DNA from: Fulvivirga maritima
GTDB lineage: Bacteria; Bacteroidota; Bacteroidia; Cytophagales; Cyclobacteriaceae
Length of the DNA: 64,000 nt
Reading direction: 5' to 3'
Assembly: GCF_021389955.1 (NCBI RefSeq)
Contig: NZ_CP089980.1
Location: 2,599,001 to 2,663,000 of the forward strand
Shown here in pieces: positions 16,538 to 25,530 of the stretch (its first letter is position 1; each line of letters begins with the position of its first letter). A model generated the notes under the pieces. That model was not told the DNA's origin. It saw only the letters and a list, made by a program, of their open reading frames with translations, and searched no databases. Both the position numbers and the translations under genes were made by a program.

Positions 16538-19000
16538 ATGCAGTTAGTGGAATTTTCTTTAGAGCAGGAGAGTAAAACTGCAATTCATATTGCCCAGGCT
16601 CTGGCTAAGGAATGTCATAATAATGAGTATAATGCGGCTCACTTACTTAAGGCGCTTCTTCATAAAGATTCGGGTTTAGATTCATTACTCCTTAAGCTTG
16701 ATGTTGATGTTTATTATTTTGAAGAGTGGTGCGATGTTAGGATAGAGTCTCTGCCTAAAAAAGCGAGTATTTCTGATGTGATTGAAGGTGATAGGTCGGT
16801 TGAATCTATACTTAATGAAGCGGATAGTGTTAAACTCAAATTGGGAGAGGAAAAAATAACTCCTACAGCCCTTCTTATTTCGGTATGTACGCCAGGAGTA
16901 GGCTTTTCTTATGAGCAGCTTAAAACATTACCAATAAAAGGTGATGACATTCTTCAAGTGGCAAAAGTAGCTTCAATAAATCCTGAAAATGGAGCCGTAA
17001 AACAGGTTTTACCATCAGGAGTAGCAACTACTGTACTTAGTGATTATTGTGTAGACAAGGTTTTTGAGGCCGATCAGAATCAGCTTCAGGCCATTTCTGG
17101 TAGAGAAGCTGAAATTAAAATGATGCTGGAGGTGCTGGGAAGGCATTCAAAACCTAATGTATTAATAACCGGTGAACCCGGCGTGGGAAAGACCGTTCTG
17201 CTTGATGGTTTTACTCAAGTGGTGGTAGATGAGTCAGTGCCAGCTGCATTTAAAGGAGCTCAGATTTATGAGTTAGATTATATACAACTGGTATCAGGTG
17301 CCACTTATAAAAGTGAAATAGAAGACAGGTTTAAAAAGGTGCTTAATGCCCTTAAGGGACTATCTAAACCTATTTTGCTTATAGACGAGATTAATAATAT
17401 TACCAATAAGGAAAACGGTAATCCTGGATTAGTAAATATTCTGAAATCAGAACTGGCTAAAGGTCAGATAACATTTATTGGAACCGTTACTAATGATGCT
17501 TTCAGAAAAAATATAGAAAACGACGAAGGCCTTTTCAGACGATTTGAGGTGATCGGTTTAGAGGAGCCTAATGAAGAAAGGGCTCTAAAAATGATATCCG
17601 ATACTATTAGTAAGTATACAGAGCATCATAAACTCACGGTAGATGAAGCTACAATAGCTGAAGCTATCCGTTTGTCAAAACGATTTAACAAAGAGAGAAG
17701 TCTACCAGATTCTGCTATTGATCTCATAGATCGCACCATGTCGGCCACGCGGTATATGTTAGAAACTACGGCAGATAATGTGCAAAAAGTAAAAGCACAG
17801 GTGCAAGTTATAGCTGAAAATAGTTCTGAGGATCCAGTAAAATTAAATGAGCTGGAAAAAGTATGGTTAGAGTTAAAAGGACTTTTTAGTTATTTATTAT
17901 TTGAAGATTGGTCAGAAGAATCAGTATCAGGCATTTCTGAGGTGGACAAATATGTTGAGGCCATAGAAAATGTACTTGATCAGTTTCAGACTAAGGTCAG
18001 TGGGCGATCGGAATTGATAGAGCAGAATGATGTAGCTGCTACTATCGCTAATAAAACGGGTATCCCGGCAGGTAAGCTTCGTACAGATGAAAAGGAGCGA
18101 TTGCTTACCATGGAAGATGAACTCAAGAAAAGAGTAATCGGGCAGGATCATGCTATCGTTTCAGTTACGGAAGCTATATTGGAATCTAGGTCTGGACTGA
18201 GCAAGCCAGGTTTGCCCATAGGATCTTTCTTTTTTACCGGGCCTACAGGTACGGGAAAGACAGAGCTGGCCAAATCATTAGCGGAATTTTTATTTCAAAC
18301 CGAAGAGGCAATCATTCGCTTTGATATGTCAGAGTTCAAAGAAGAACACTCGGCTGCTTTGCTCTATGGAGCACCTCCAGGATATGTGGGATATGAAGAG
18401 GGAGGCTTGCTGGTGAATAAAATTAGGCAAAAACCTTACTCTATAGTGCTTTTTGATGAAATAGAAAAGGCGCACCCTTCAGTTTTTGATATATTCCTTC
18501 AGATTTTAGATGAAGGTAAATTAAGTGACCGATTGGGTAAAACAGGTGATTTTTCTAATGCCGTAGTGCTTTTTACTTCAAATATTGGTAGTGAGCATGT
18601 GGCTCAGTCTTTTTCAGCAGGGGAGATTCCAAAATCTACTGATCTTCTGGATTTGATGTCTATGCATTTCAGACCTGAGTTTTTGGGTAGATTAACAGAG
18701 ATAGTGCCTTTCTCTCCTATCACTGAAAAGGGTGTTGTCAGAATATTTGAGGTGCAGATGAAAGATCTGTACAAAGCCTTAGAGAAACAAGAAATTACTT
18801 TGGAGCTATCAGATGAAGCCAAAAGCTTATTAGCGCATAAAGGTTTTACTCCAAAATATGGGGCCAGACCTATCAGAGGTGTAATTCGGTCAGAGCTGCG
18901 CTCGCCATTATCTCGCAAGATCATTAGTGGGGAAATTACTAAAGGTAGTGTGGTGAGTCTCTCCGTAGAGGGCGAGGAGCTAGTATGGAAGTATAGTTAA
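16538..19000 (+). CDS. tssH: T6SS sheath-recycling AAA+ ATPase TssH/ClpV
   Basis: 820 residues of the Clp/Hsp100 type: N-domain (1-150), AAA1 with Walker A GEPGVGKT (212-219) and Walker B ILLIDEINN, a shortened and divergent middle domain (about 410-480), and AAA2 with Walker A GPTGTGKT (about 568-575), SIVLFDEIEKAHP, GAPPGYVGYEEGG and the C-terminal D2 domain ending in GARPIRGVIRSELRSPL. In T6SS this enzyme disassembles the contracted TssB-TssC sheath in the cytoplasm. The linker between the AAA modules is far from ClpB, which supports TssH over a stress disaggregase. tssB and tssC follow directly. Confidence 0.9.
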   Translation: MQLVEFSLEQESKTAIHIAQALAKECHNNEYNAAHLLKALLHKDSGLDSLLLKLDVDVYYFEEWCDVRIESLPKKASISDVIEGDRSVESILNEADSVKLKLGEEKITPTALLISVCTPGVGFSYEQLKTLPIKGDDILQVAKVASINPENGAVKQVLPSGVATTVLSDYCVDKVFEADQNQLQAISGREAEIKMMLEVLGRHSKPNVLITGEPGVGKTVLLDGFTQVVVDESVPAAFKGAQIYELDYIQLVSGATYKSEIEDRFKKVLNALKGLSKPILLIDEINNITNKENGNPGLVNILKSELAKGQITFIGTVTNDAFRKNIENDEGLFRRFEVIGLEEPNEERALKMISDTISKYTEHHKLTVDEATIAEAIRLSKRFNKERSLPDSAIDLIDRTMSATRYMLETTADNVQKVKAQVQVIAENSSEDPVKLNELEKVWLELKGLFSYLLFEDWSEESVSGISEVDKYVEAIENVLDQFQTKVSGRSELIEQNDVAATIANKTGIPAGKLRTDEKERLLTMEDELKKRVIGQDHAIVSVTEAILESRSGLSKPGLPIGSFFFTGPTGTGKTELAKSLAEFLFQTEEAIIRFDMSEFKEEHSAALLYGAPPGYVGYEEGGLLVNKIRQKPYSIVLFDEIEKAHPSVFDIFLQILDEGKLSDRLGKTGDFSNAVVLFTSNIGSEHVAQSFSAGEIPKSTDLLDLMSMHFRPEFLGRLTEIVPFSPITEKGVVRIFEVQMKDLYKALEKQEITLELSDEAKSLLAHKGFTPKYGARPIRGVIRSELRSPLSRKIISGEITKGSVVSLSVEGEELVWKYS

Positions 19001-19060
19001 GTTATATATAAATTATCAGTTAAAACATTTTATCATTTATCAACATAAATTTTTTATTCT

Positions 19061-19510
19061 ATGGATAATAAACTCGGATTAGGCGGAACAGAGGTGCAGA
19101 CCGATGCTGGTGAAGCCATAGCGGAAATTGGTCAGAATAAGACATTACTTATTCAGAAACTAACTCAGGATCAATCATTAAAACCAGAGATAGTTACAGG
19201 GTTAAAAACTCTTGATGATGTTTTTGATCATTATAAACCAGAAGTAGAAGTAGAGTTTGAAGATGCTGAAGGTGTAGAGAAGAAAGAAACTTTGAAGTTT
19301 AGTCATTTAGGAAATTTCGGTAAAGATGGAATAATTGAACAAAGTAAGTTTTTAAATGATCTTGATACCGAAAAGCATCAGTATCTCAAAGTAATTAAGC
19401 AATTACGAACAAATAAGATATTAAAGAGTGCTTTGGCTGATCCTGAAGCTAAGCAGGCTTTATTAAAATCTATTAAATCATTAATCGCAGAACTAGAACA
19501 AGAGAAATAA
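19061..19510 (+). CDS. tssB: T6SS contractile sheath small subunit TssB
   Basis: 149 residues, acidic, mostly helical, ending in a Lys/Glu-rich helix (SLIAELEQEK). The order tssH-tssB-tssC and size are typical. The central part around EVEVEFEDAEGVEKKETLKF is the strand-rich part that interlocks with TssC. It lies 60 bp after tssH and 3 bp before tssC. TssB and TssC together form the cytoplasmic sheath whose contraction drives the Hcp tube out. Confidence 0.88.
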   Translation: MDNKLGLGGTEVQTDAGEAIAEIGQNKTLLIQKLTQDQSLKPEIVTGLKTLDDVFDHYKPEVEVEFEDAEGVEKKETLKFSHLGNFGKDGIIEQSKFLNDLDTEKHQYLKVIKQLRTNKILKSALADPEAKQALLKSIKSLIAELEQEK

Positions 19511-19513
19511 ACC

Positions 19514-20869
19514 ATGGCAGTTCAAGAAAATAAAGCAGTAAGCACTCAGCAGGTAGAGAATCCGGCAGAGGAGCTGAAGAGGAATGAAGAGAAACTGGCC
19601 AAGTATGGTGGGTTTGATCTTTTAGAAGCCTGTATTGATGACGTACAAAATATGAATCCTGAGCGTAAAGCCAGGAAGAAAATATTTTTAACAGAATCAT
19701 CTAAGAAGTTAGAAAGACAAAAGCTTAAGAAAACACTCGAAATATGGAGTGACTTGTTAGAGACTTCAGATGATTTATCAGAATTAATTGATGAGTCAGA
19801 AAAAAGGTCTGAACTAGCTGGTGAAACTCTTAAAAAGAACCTGAAAAGATCTTTGGATCAGACACGTGAGCTAGAGGAATCTTATAGGTCTGTGGCCCTT
19901 TTCTTTAAGAATACGGAGACTCAAAAGCTTAAGAATGTGAATATTCTTAATGCTGAAATTGATCAGTTAAAAGATCTTGATAATACTCGATTTATTGATG
20001 CAGTGCATGAGGAATTGGTTCAGAATTATGATCGATTAGACCTTAGAGATAACTACAGCTTATTAGTGGTTCCTGGTTATTTAGGATCTAACAAGGTGGT
20101 AGAAAAATGGGCTAAGATAGCACACGAAAATAAAGTGATGCTGGTAACTGACTTTGAGCACCTTGATGAGCCAGATGATGTTATGGAGCTCTTTGAAGCG
20201 GCTAACCTTTCTGGTGGAGATAAGTATCGTTCTAACGTGATTATGACCTGTAACTGGTTAGTAGGTAGAGGTAGAAATGCCGACGTAGGAGAGGAAGAGG
20301 ATATTTTTGTGGCTCCTTCCAGTGCCTTGGGAGGAAAGATCTATAAGACACTCATGTCTCAGGTTACTGCAGGTAAGAAGTTCGGAGGAATGAACGAGGT
20401 TGACGGTGTTAAATTCGACCTTAAAAAAGGTGAAATCTCTCAGCTGGAGAAGCTAGGTTTGGTGCCTATGGTTTTTGAATATGGTAAAGTAATGGCGTTT
20501 TCAGCTAAGACTTTGTTTAACGGAGATAATCTGGGCTTGCAGACTTACTCTGTGGTGCGTGTGTTTGACTACGTTACTAAGGTGCTGATGGACTTCTTAA
20601 ACAGAAGGGCTTTCGAAAACTTCAATGCCAAAACCAGAAGAGAGCTTATGGGGCAGATAGTGCAGTTTTTAGATGGTATTACCGGACCAGATAAGCTTAT
20701 TGAAGATTTTTCTGTAAAGCGTTTTGAGCAAGATCATATTCAGAAAGATAAAATACATTTGGATATTCATTTGAAACCTTATTTCCCGGCTAAAAACTTC
20801 ATGATTAAGATGGATGGACAGAAGGGTGATGATGGTTCTGAGTGGAATTCAGAATATAACGAAATGTAA
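19514..20869 (+). CDS. tssC: T6SS contractile sheath large subunit TssC
   Basis: 451 residues. The first 150 are highly charged and helical; the rest has conserved TssC parts, including SLLVVPGYLG, VIMTCNWLVGRG, the segment YSVVRVFDYVTKVLMDFLN, and the C-terminal beta part that packs with TssB. With TssB it builds the sheath around the Hcp tube. It ends the first forward transcription unit, with a terminator at 20881-20918. Sequence similarity to proteobacterial TssC is low, as expected for T6SSiii. Confidence 0.9.
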   Translation: MAVQENKAVSTQQVENPAEELKRNEEKLAKYGGFDLLEACIDDVQNMNPERKARKKIFLTESSKKLERQKLKKTLEIWSDLLETSDDLSELIDESEKRSELAGETLKKNLKRSLDQTRELEESYRSVALFFKNTETQKLKNVNILNAEIDQLKDLDNTRFIDAVHEELVQNYDRLDLRDNYSLLVVPGYLGSNKVVEKWAKIAHENKVMLVTDFEHLDEPDDVMELFEAANLSGGDKYRSNVIMTCNWLVGRGRNADVGEEEDIFVAPSSALGGKIYKTLMSQVTAGKKFGGMNEVDGVKFDLKKGEISQLEKLGLVPMVFEYGKVMAFSAKTLFNGDNLGLQTYSVVRVFDYVTKVLMDFLNRRAFENFNAKTRRELMGQIVQFLDGITGPDKLIEDFSVKRFEQDHIQKDKIHLDIHLKPYFPAKNFMIKMDGQKGDDGSEWNSEYNEM

Positions 20870-20880
20870 ATTTCATATTG

Positions 20881-20918
20881 GAGACTGTGTTGTGTGGAAC
20901 AGTCTCTTATTTTTTTAC
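20881..20918 (+). terminator. terminator after tssHBC
   Basis: GAGACTGT (20881-20888) / ACAGTCTC (20899-20906), then TTATTTTTTT. Confidence 0.8.
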
Positions 20919-21013
20919 TTATGCGGCCGCTTTTACCTGATGAATATAGCGTTCAGGAATTTTTTACATCTCAAAAAGGATAAAAGTAGTTAGCAGCCTA
21001 AACTCCTTAACTT

Positions 21014-21727
21014 ATGAGCATTACCGCTAAATTGCATGTAGAAGGTACTACCTACAATGTAATATGGTTCAACTATGGACTGAAGCAAAAAATGGACGAA
21101 ACAGGTCGTCCTTCAGCTACTCCCTTGTTTTCTGGCTTACAAGTGGTAGTAGAAGCTACCCGAGATAATTTATTTTTCGATAAAGCCGTTCACCCTACCG
21201 AAAACGTAAAAGAAATCATACTTGAGTATGTGCCTAACTTGCTGGGCAGTAAGACTAGACGCATATCTTTTTTCGACTGTCATGTGGTGATCAATCATAC
21301 TAGTTTTATTTCGCAGGGCGACTCCCCGATGTCGGAGTCACTTTTAATAACCGCTGGAGGCGTTAAAGACTCGGCTTCATCTACTGAATATTCAGCTTTT
21401 TGGAGGAAGACTTTCGCCGCGCCTGTTTCACAGGTAGGGGAGGAGGAAAAAGGGGAGCCAATTATTGAGACAGCTTACTTTACCACAATAGATGGAGTGA
21501 AAATACAGCAAGCTGAATTGCATATAGGAAGTGAAGTTTATTACGTGATAGAATCCAAAAATGCGGTCGGTGAAACTATCGATTTGAGTTTTTCTGATTC
21601 CATGCGTGATTTCATATTTCAGGGAGAAGTAATTCCGAATGATTATTTAGAGGGAGTAAAAATTACTTCAGATAGAATCAAGCTGAAATTGGAGGTGGTG
21701 CGGGATAAAAGCTCAAATATAGGTTAA
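21014..21727 (+). CDS. tssD: Hcp (TssD) with a C-terminal extension domain
   Basis: 237 residues. The first 130 match the three shorter Hcp proteins of this locus: MSITAKLHVEGTTYNVIW against MSFKAKLKVGGNEYNVLS, then NYGLKQKMDETGRPSA and the SPMSESLLITAG strand. A linker then leads to an extra beta-rich domain (about 152-237; TIDGVKIQQAELHIGSEVYY, ending SDRIKLKLEVVRD). Hcp rings form the tube; an extra domain can carry or dock cargo. The next gene encodes a caspase-like protein, so this may be its dedicated carrier. That link is inference from position. A terminator separates it from tssC, so it has its own start signal. Confidence 0.8.
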   Translation: MSITAKLHVEGTTYNVIWFNYGLKQKMDETGRPSATPLFSGLQVVVEATRDNLFFDKAVHPTENVKEIILEYVPNLLGSKTRRISFFDCHVVINHTSFISQGDSPMSESLLITAGGVKDSASSTEYSAFWRKTFAAPVSQVGEEEKGEPIIETAYFTTIDGVKIQQAELHIGSEVYYVIESKNAVGETIDLSFSDSMRDFIFQGEVIPNDYLEGVKITSDRIKLKLEVVRDKSSNIG

Positions 21728-22031
21728 TCGCTGTGTCAATAAATGGTAATGAAATCGTACATTCCATATTACTACTGATGCCTGCAAATATTCTAAAGAG
21801 AGTGAGGTACACGTTTATTTAACTATTCTAAATATTGAAATTCTATTATTTTTCATTTTCGGATTATTGTAATCTAAAGTAGAGTAAATATTCATGGAGT
21901 AACATGTCAAGCAAATATTAAAATTTTGTAATTGAATGTGCTAATTAAAAATTGAACTACTAAGTGGAGCTATATTATTAGTTCATTTTAATCCTGTTTT
22001 TTGATAGCTTCTTCAGTAAATTAATCATATT
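21728..22031. other. intergenic region before the caspase-like gene
   Basis: 304 bp, AT-rich, with no gene and no clear terminator or promoter match. Confidence 0.4.
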
Positions 22032-23351
22032 ATGAGTGTAAGATCACCAAAAACAAAGAAAGAATATAGTGCTTTAACCGTAAATATAATTCCCAAATCA
22101 ACTAGGCTAAAATTAAGCGAGCAAGTGAATGAGGGGACTTTAATTAAATTTTCAAAACCTTTAGTTAAAAAAATTGAAGGCCCCTTTGATGAAAGAGGGG
22201 AAAAGGTCAATGATACGAAAAAAGGTAACATATACATTTTTAAAGCGACCGAATTTCAAAAATCTACACTAAGCCCAATTAAAAATATATGGTGGGCTCA
22301 TCAAATTGATGACGGGGATATCAAAGACATTGAATTAACTGAAGAGAATTTATATCTCGATAAATACGACAATGTTTGTCTGAAATATAAATTGGAGACT
22401 AGTAAGCCTACTAGAATATATGCTTATTGCTCAAAGCCAATAAAAAATGTTAGTGTCCTATTAAATGAAATCATAAAAGAAACCATTATTGTTGTTGGCA
22501 CGGAACAACACTCAAGTAATTCTGCGAATAAGTTGATGTTTCCAGCGCAGGCTGTTAGAGAGATTAGAGAAAGATTCAAAAATTCCCCGAATTTAGAAGT
22601 ATTAATTTTTAAAGATGGGTACACGGCAAATCAACTAACTGCCTTTTCTAATTCGGTATTATTTTACAATAAAAAGGCAAGAGTTACGCAAATCAATAAT
22701 GTAGATGAACTAATTAACTTCACTAATGGAGGCTCTAGGAAAAAAAATGCGGAAAGTAAATATCGAGAAATTCATAAAATATCAGAGATGATAATTTTTG
22801 CTCATGGTTATGTTAGAGATGAAACTAATGAAGGAGTGATTGCTTTTGGGCTTGATGGACCGAATGAAAATATTCAAGAGTTAGATAGTAAAGCCTTTAA
22901 AAAAATTGACAGTGAAGTATTCTTGGCAAATAATGAATCTCACTTGTATTCGTATGCCTGTAGAACAGGTATTGGTGTTTCATCGGAAATTGTAAATAAT
23001 CCATTAAAGTCTAATAGTTTGGCTCAAAAAATGTCTGACCACGGTAAAATTAATGTGCATGCATATTTGAAAAGGTCTTTATACGAAGATACATGGGGTA
23101 CTCAGAATCATAGAGATACATATATTTCTGATAATGATCAAGGAGCATCATTTATGGAGAACTTTAAATCGGATATAAAAGATGCGTTTTTAAGCGATCC
23201 TAATGACATGGAAGCATTTGTGAAGTATATTTCTTCAGAAAAGAAAATTGATGGAGCTATTTGGAATCCAAAAGGAGCATATTTGCCTGTGAAGGCTGGA
23301 GACTTTCCAAAGGGAGTATCCAGTAAATATGAAGTATATAAACCAAAATAA
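22032..23351 (+). CDS. candidate T6SS effector with a caspase-like (clan CD/CHAT-type) peptidase domain
   Basis: 439 residues, unlike anything I recognise as a whole. The first 150 are beta-rich, Ig-like in pattern (WWAHQIDDGDIKDIEL, YDNVCLKYKLETSKPTRIYA). From about 150 an alpha/beta fold follows, with a strand MIIFAHGY holding H258 and a later strand HLYSYACRTG holding C310. A strand-HG, about 50 residues, strand-ACxTG is the His-Cys pattern of clan CD peptidases (caspase, CHAT, gingipain group). The region between and after looks like the rest of that fold. It follows an extended Hcp gene and precedes a small membrane protein 5 bp away. An effector that cleaves proteins in the target cell is the likeliest role; it is not demonstrated. 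Confidence 0.55.
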   Translation: MSVRSPKTKKEYSALTVNIIPKSTRLKLSEQVNEGTLIKFSKPLVKKIEGPFDERGEKVNDTKKGNIYIFKATEFQKSTLSPIKNIWWAHQIDDGDIKDIELTEENLYLDKYDNVCLKYKLETSKPTRIYAYCSKPIKNVSVLLNEIIKETIIVVGTEQHSSNSANKLMFPAQAVREIRERFKNSPNLEVLIFKDGYTANQLTAFSNSVLFYNKKARVTQINNVDELINFTNGGSRKKNAESKYREIHKISEMIIFAHGYVRDETNEGVIAFGLDGPNENIQELDSKAFKKIDSEVFLANNESHLYSYACRTGIGVSSEIVNNPLKSNSLAQKMSDHGKINVHAYLKRSLYEDTWGTQNHRDTYISDNDQGASFMENFKSDIKDAFLSDPNDMEAFVKYISSEKKIDGAIWNPKGAYLPVKAGDFPKGVSSKYEVYKPK

Positions 23352-23355
23352 GAAG

Positions 23356-23760
23356 ATGAAAGAAAGGATAATGAAATCTTTGGTTTTTAGTTTGTGTTGT
23401 TGTCTTATTGGAGTGTTGCAAATGTATTGGTTTCTTCCTGACGGGGTATCTTGTATAGATGGTAAAAGCGGAATTATTGATTCTATTTTGATATTTATGC
23501 CTCTACAATTTTTGCTTGTCTTCATCATTTATAATTTTATAAAATCCAATATTAAAATTTATCTTATTGCCTTTTTTTTATGCCTTTTTTGGTTTTTTGT
23601 TAATAAAAATGAATTTGTAAATAGGCATGCTTGCTGGTCAACATTTTCTAAATCTGATATTTTATACTACTCTTTTATTGAGTCAATTATCCCAATAATT
23701 ACGTGTTTACTTGTAATTATATTGAGCTATAATTTTTATACTTTAAGGAATAAGAAGTGA
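23356..23760 (+). CDS. small membrane protein, candidate immunity to the caspase-like effector
   Basis: 134 residues from ATG 23356, which is 5 bp after the preceding stop and preceded by AGAAG. It has four hydrophobic helices (about 5-20, 36-57, 62-78, 100-122), separated by short polar loops, and a basic tail (RNKK). No family recognised. Position and spacing are those of an immunity partner, but a membrane immunity for a protease acting inside the cell would be unusual, so a role in effector export or an unrelated protein remains possible. Confidence 0.5.
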   Translation: MKERIMKSLVFSLCCCLIGVLQMYWFLPDGVSCIDGKSGIIDSILIFMPLQFLLVFIIYNFIKSNIKIYLIAFFLCLFWFFVNKNEFVNRHACWSTFSKSDILYYSFIESIIPIITCLLVIILSYNFYTLRNKK

Positions 23761-23774
23761 TTTAATTTCACACT

Positions 23775-24315
23775 CGGGGAATGGGAGAAAATCTCTCGCC
23801 TTTGGGCGAAGACTGTAGTATTTGCGATATTGTCCTATGGAAAACTACAGAAAAGGGTCTCATACCTTGTTTGATTTGGAATATTATATAGTTTGGGTAA
23901 CGAAATATCGTAAGTAAGTTTTGGTTGGGGCAGTGGCAGAACGAAGTGGAGAGTTGATACGAGAGATTTGTAAATCGAATGAAATAGAAATAGTAAAAGG
24001 TCATCTATCACAAGACCATATACATTTGTTTGTGTCAGTTCCTTCCAAACTGTCAATAAGTAAGCTCATGCTATATATAAAAGGGAAACCTCGCGTAAGT
24101 TACTATTTGAGTTTAAGCATTTACAGTGACAGTTTTGGGGTGAGCATATTTTGGCGCGGGACTATTTTGCAATAACAAGTGGGAATGTGACAGGTGAAAT
24201 AATAATGCAGTATATAGAGAATCAGGATATTGAAGATAAGGACAATAATTTTAAAATAAGCTAGTCTTTTAGTCGCCTTTAGGCGGAATCAAATCTACCG
24301 GCTTTTAGCTGGTTA
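23775..24315 (+). mobile_element. IS200/IS605-type element, degenerate
   Basis: A decayed transposase gene flanked by subterminal hairpins: TCGCC-TTTG-GGCGA (23796-23809) on the left, and on the right TCGCCTTTAGGCGGA (24273-24287) plus ACCGGC-TTTT-AGCTGGT (24297-24313). Single-strand transposons of this family have such hairpins instead of inverted repeats. Exact ends were not determined. Confidence 0.7.
23837..24264 (+). pseudogene. IS200-family TnpA (Y1 transposase) remnant
   Basis: Reads MENYRKGSHTLFDLEYYIVW...VTKYRK and then an in-frame TAA at about 23915 where a Gln is expected. It continues GELIREICKSNEIEIVKGHL and SQDHIHLFVSVPSKLSISKL, including the HUH metal motif (HIH), and shifts frame around 24090. 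The final part (YFAITSGNVTGEII, YIENQDIEDK) follows in a third reading to TAG at 24264. At least one stop and one frameshift make it inactive. Confidence 0.85.
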
Positions 24316-24363
24316 GTTATTTAATTTAAGATACTGTTTCCCATGTTGGCTATAACAGTTTGA

Positions 24364-24609
24364 TATTATGATGCTCCTTATATATTTGGCTGGGAGGATT
24401 TAAAGGGATTGATGAAAGAGAAGGAGATTGATGAAGGGGCTGTTTCTGAAATACATAGGTCGGAAAAAGAAGGGAAGCCAGAATGGTCAATTGTTTATAA
24501 GCCTAATGAGTTCCTTAATACTGATAAGGAAAAGCATATGGTGATTGATGGAAAAACAGGAGAAATTCTGAAAATTGAAATTTTGGATATGGCTAGGCAT
24601 CTTGATTAA
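24364..24609 (+). pseudogene. C-terminal fragment of a PepSY-like or unknown protein
   Basis: The open frame begins without a start at 24364 (YYDAPYIFGWEDLKGLMKEK) and runs to GKTGEILKIEILDMARHLD. Starts at 24406 (TTG) or 24412 (ATG) would give about 66 residues. The pattern of W, then VYKPNE, then HMVIDGKTGEI resembles a PepSY-type repeat. The missing 5' part points to loss when the IS200 element or a deletion entered just upstream. It is probably not functional. Confidence 0.4.
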
Positions 24610-24744
24610 GGTGCCATAGCTAGACTTTATAATTGAGTTAGGTGCAATATTAATTCACTCATTTAGAAATGTAGGATCCGACATTCACTCAAGGATATTA
24701 TGATTGTAAGATTGTAGCACTTCACCTTGGAATGCATTTTAATT

Positions 24745-25429
24745 TTAAAAAATAATAGCTATCGCCAAAAGTAAGAGGTGAGTAGATAATGATATTATGA
24801 ATATTTGATTGCTTGGAGCCCCAATTTCAGAAACAAAATTTAGAATTTTCTTTGTGATAAAATCACTTAGCATTTCATCGTCAGCAAGGGTGTCGATATC
24901 CTCTAGTTTGATCTTTTTTTAAAACATAGGTCAATACTTTTTTTTGCCATTTTGATGTGCTTTGGTCAGATCGAATAGAGTTGATAAGTCTTGCTTTAAC
25001 AGTGGCTTTATTGTCTATTTTTTGGGCGACACTATTTTCTTTGTTTACTAACCTTCTTGTGTAAAAGGTGAATTTTTCAGTAATCCAACCTTCCATATTG
25101 TTTTTCCATAATAGATATAACGCCCCATGTAAGGCTGCCTTATTTGCAATATTTAAATATAGAAACGGAAAAACTATAAGGCTTAAAGTGGCTAATAGAG
25201 TGGCCCAGAAATCCGAAGCAAATAAGTAAATTAAACCCATTATGGCTCCCATGATACCTGTATGTGCTGAAGCGCTAATACCCGAGCTATGCTGTTCTGT
25301 GAAATAAATTAAAATGACGGCTATAATTAATGTTATAAAAGATAGCCCAAGTCCTAATGCCAGAGTAGTAAACCATTTAAAAAATGATTTTGCAAGTACC
25401 TTGCTTACGTCTGTTATGATTTTTTTCAT
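24745..25429 (-). CDS. membrane protein, probable orphan immunity, frameshifted at an A7 run
   Basis: The intact frame (24881-25429, 182 residues) has hydrophobic helices at about 19-42, 57-76 and 78-95, then a basic cytoplasmic-like part. It breaks at seven A's (T's at 24914-24920 on the plus strand), after which the product ends in QTRGYRHPC. Dropping one A opens the frame further (IKLEDIDTLADDEMLSDFI, then another hydrophobic helix ending LLLLAIAIIF) to a stop at 24745. It starts 13 bp after a leftover toxin C-terminus (25442-25530), so it is probably the immunity gene of an effector that has been deleted. No known family. Confidence 0.5.
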
Positions 25430-25441
25430 ACCTATTAATAA

Positions 25442-25530
25442 TTACAGCGCTTCGTCAGAGTTTAAATTAGAGAATGCAGTAGGATTCAAATATTCAGCAA
25501 GTATATCAAAAGTGAAACTTAAATGTGGTG
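25442..25530 (-). pseudogene. leftover C-terminus of a deleted toxin
   Basis: Between the IS256 left end and the membrane-protein gene one frame stays open to a TAA at 25442 and encodes FTFDILAEYLNPTAF, then SNLNSDEAL. It is read in the direction of the effector cassettes and sits where the last effector codons should be. IS256 and a deletion have removed the rest. Confidence 0.35.
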
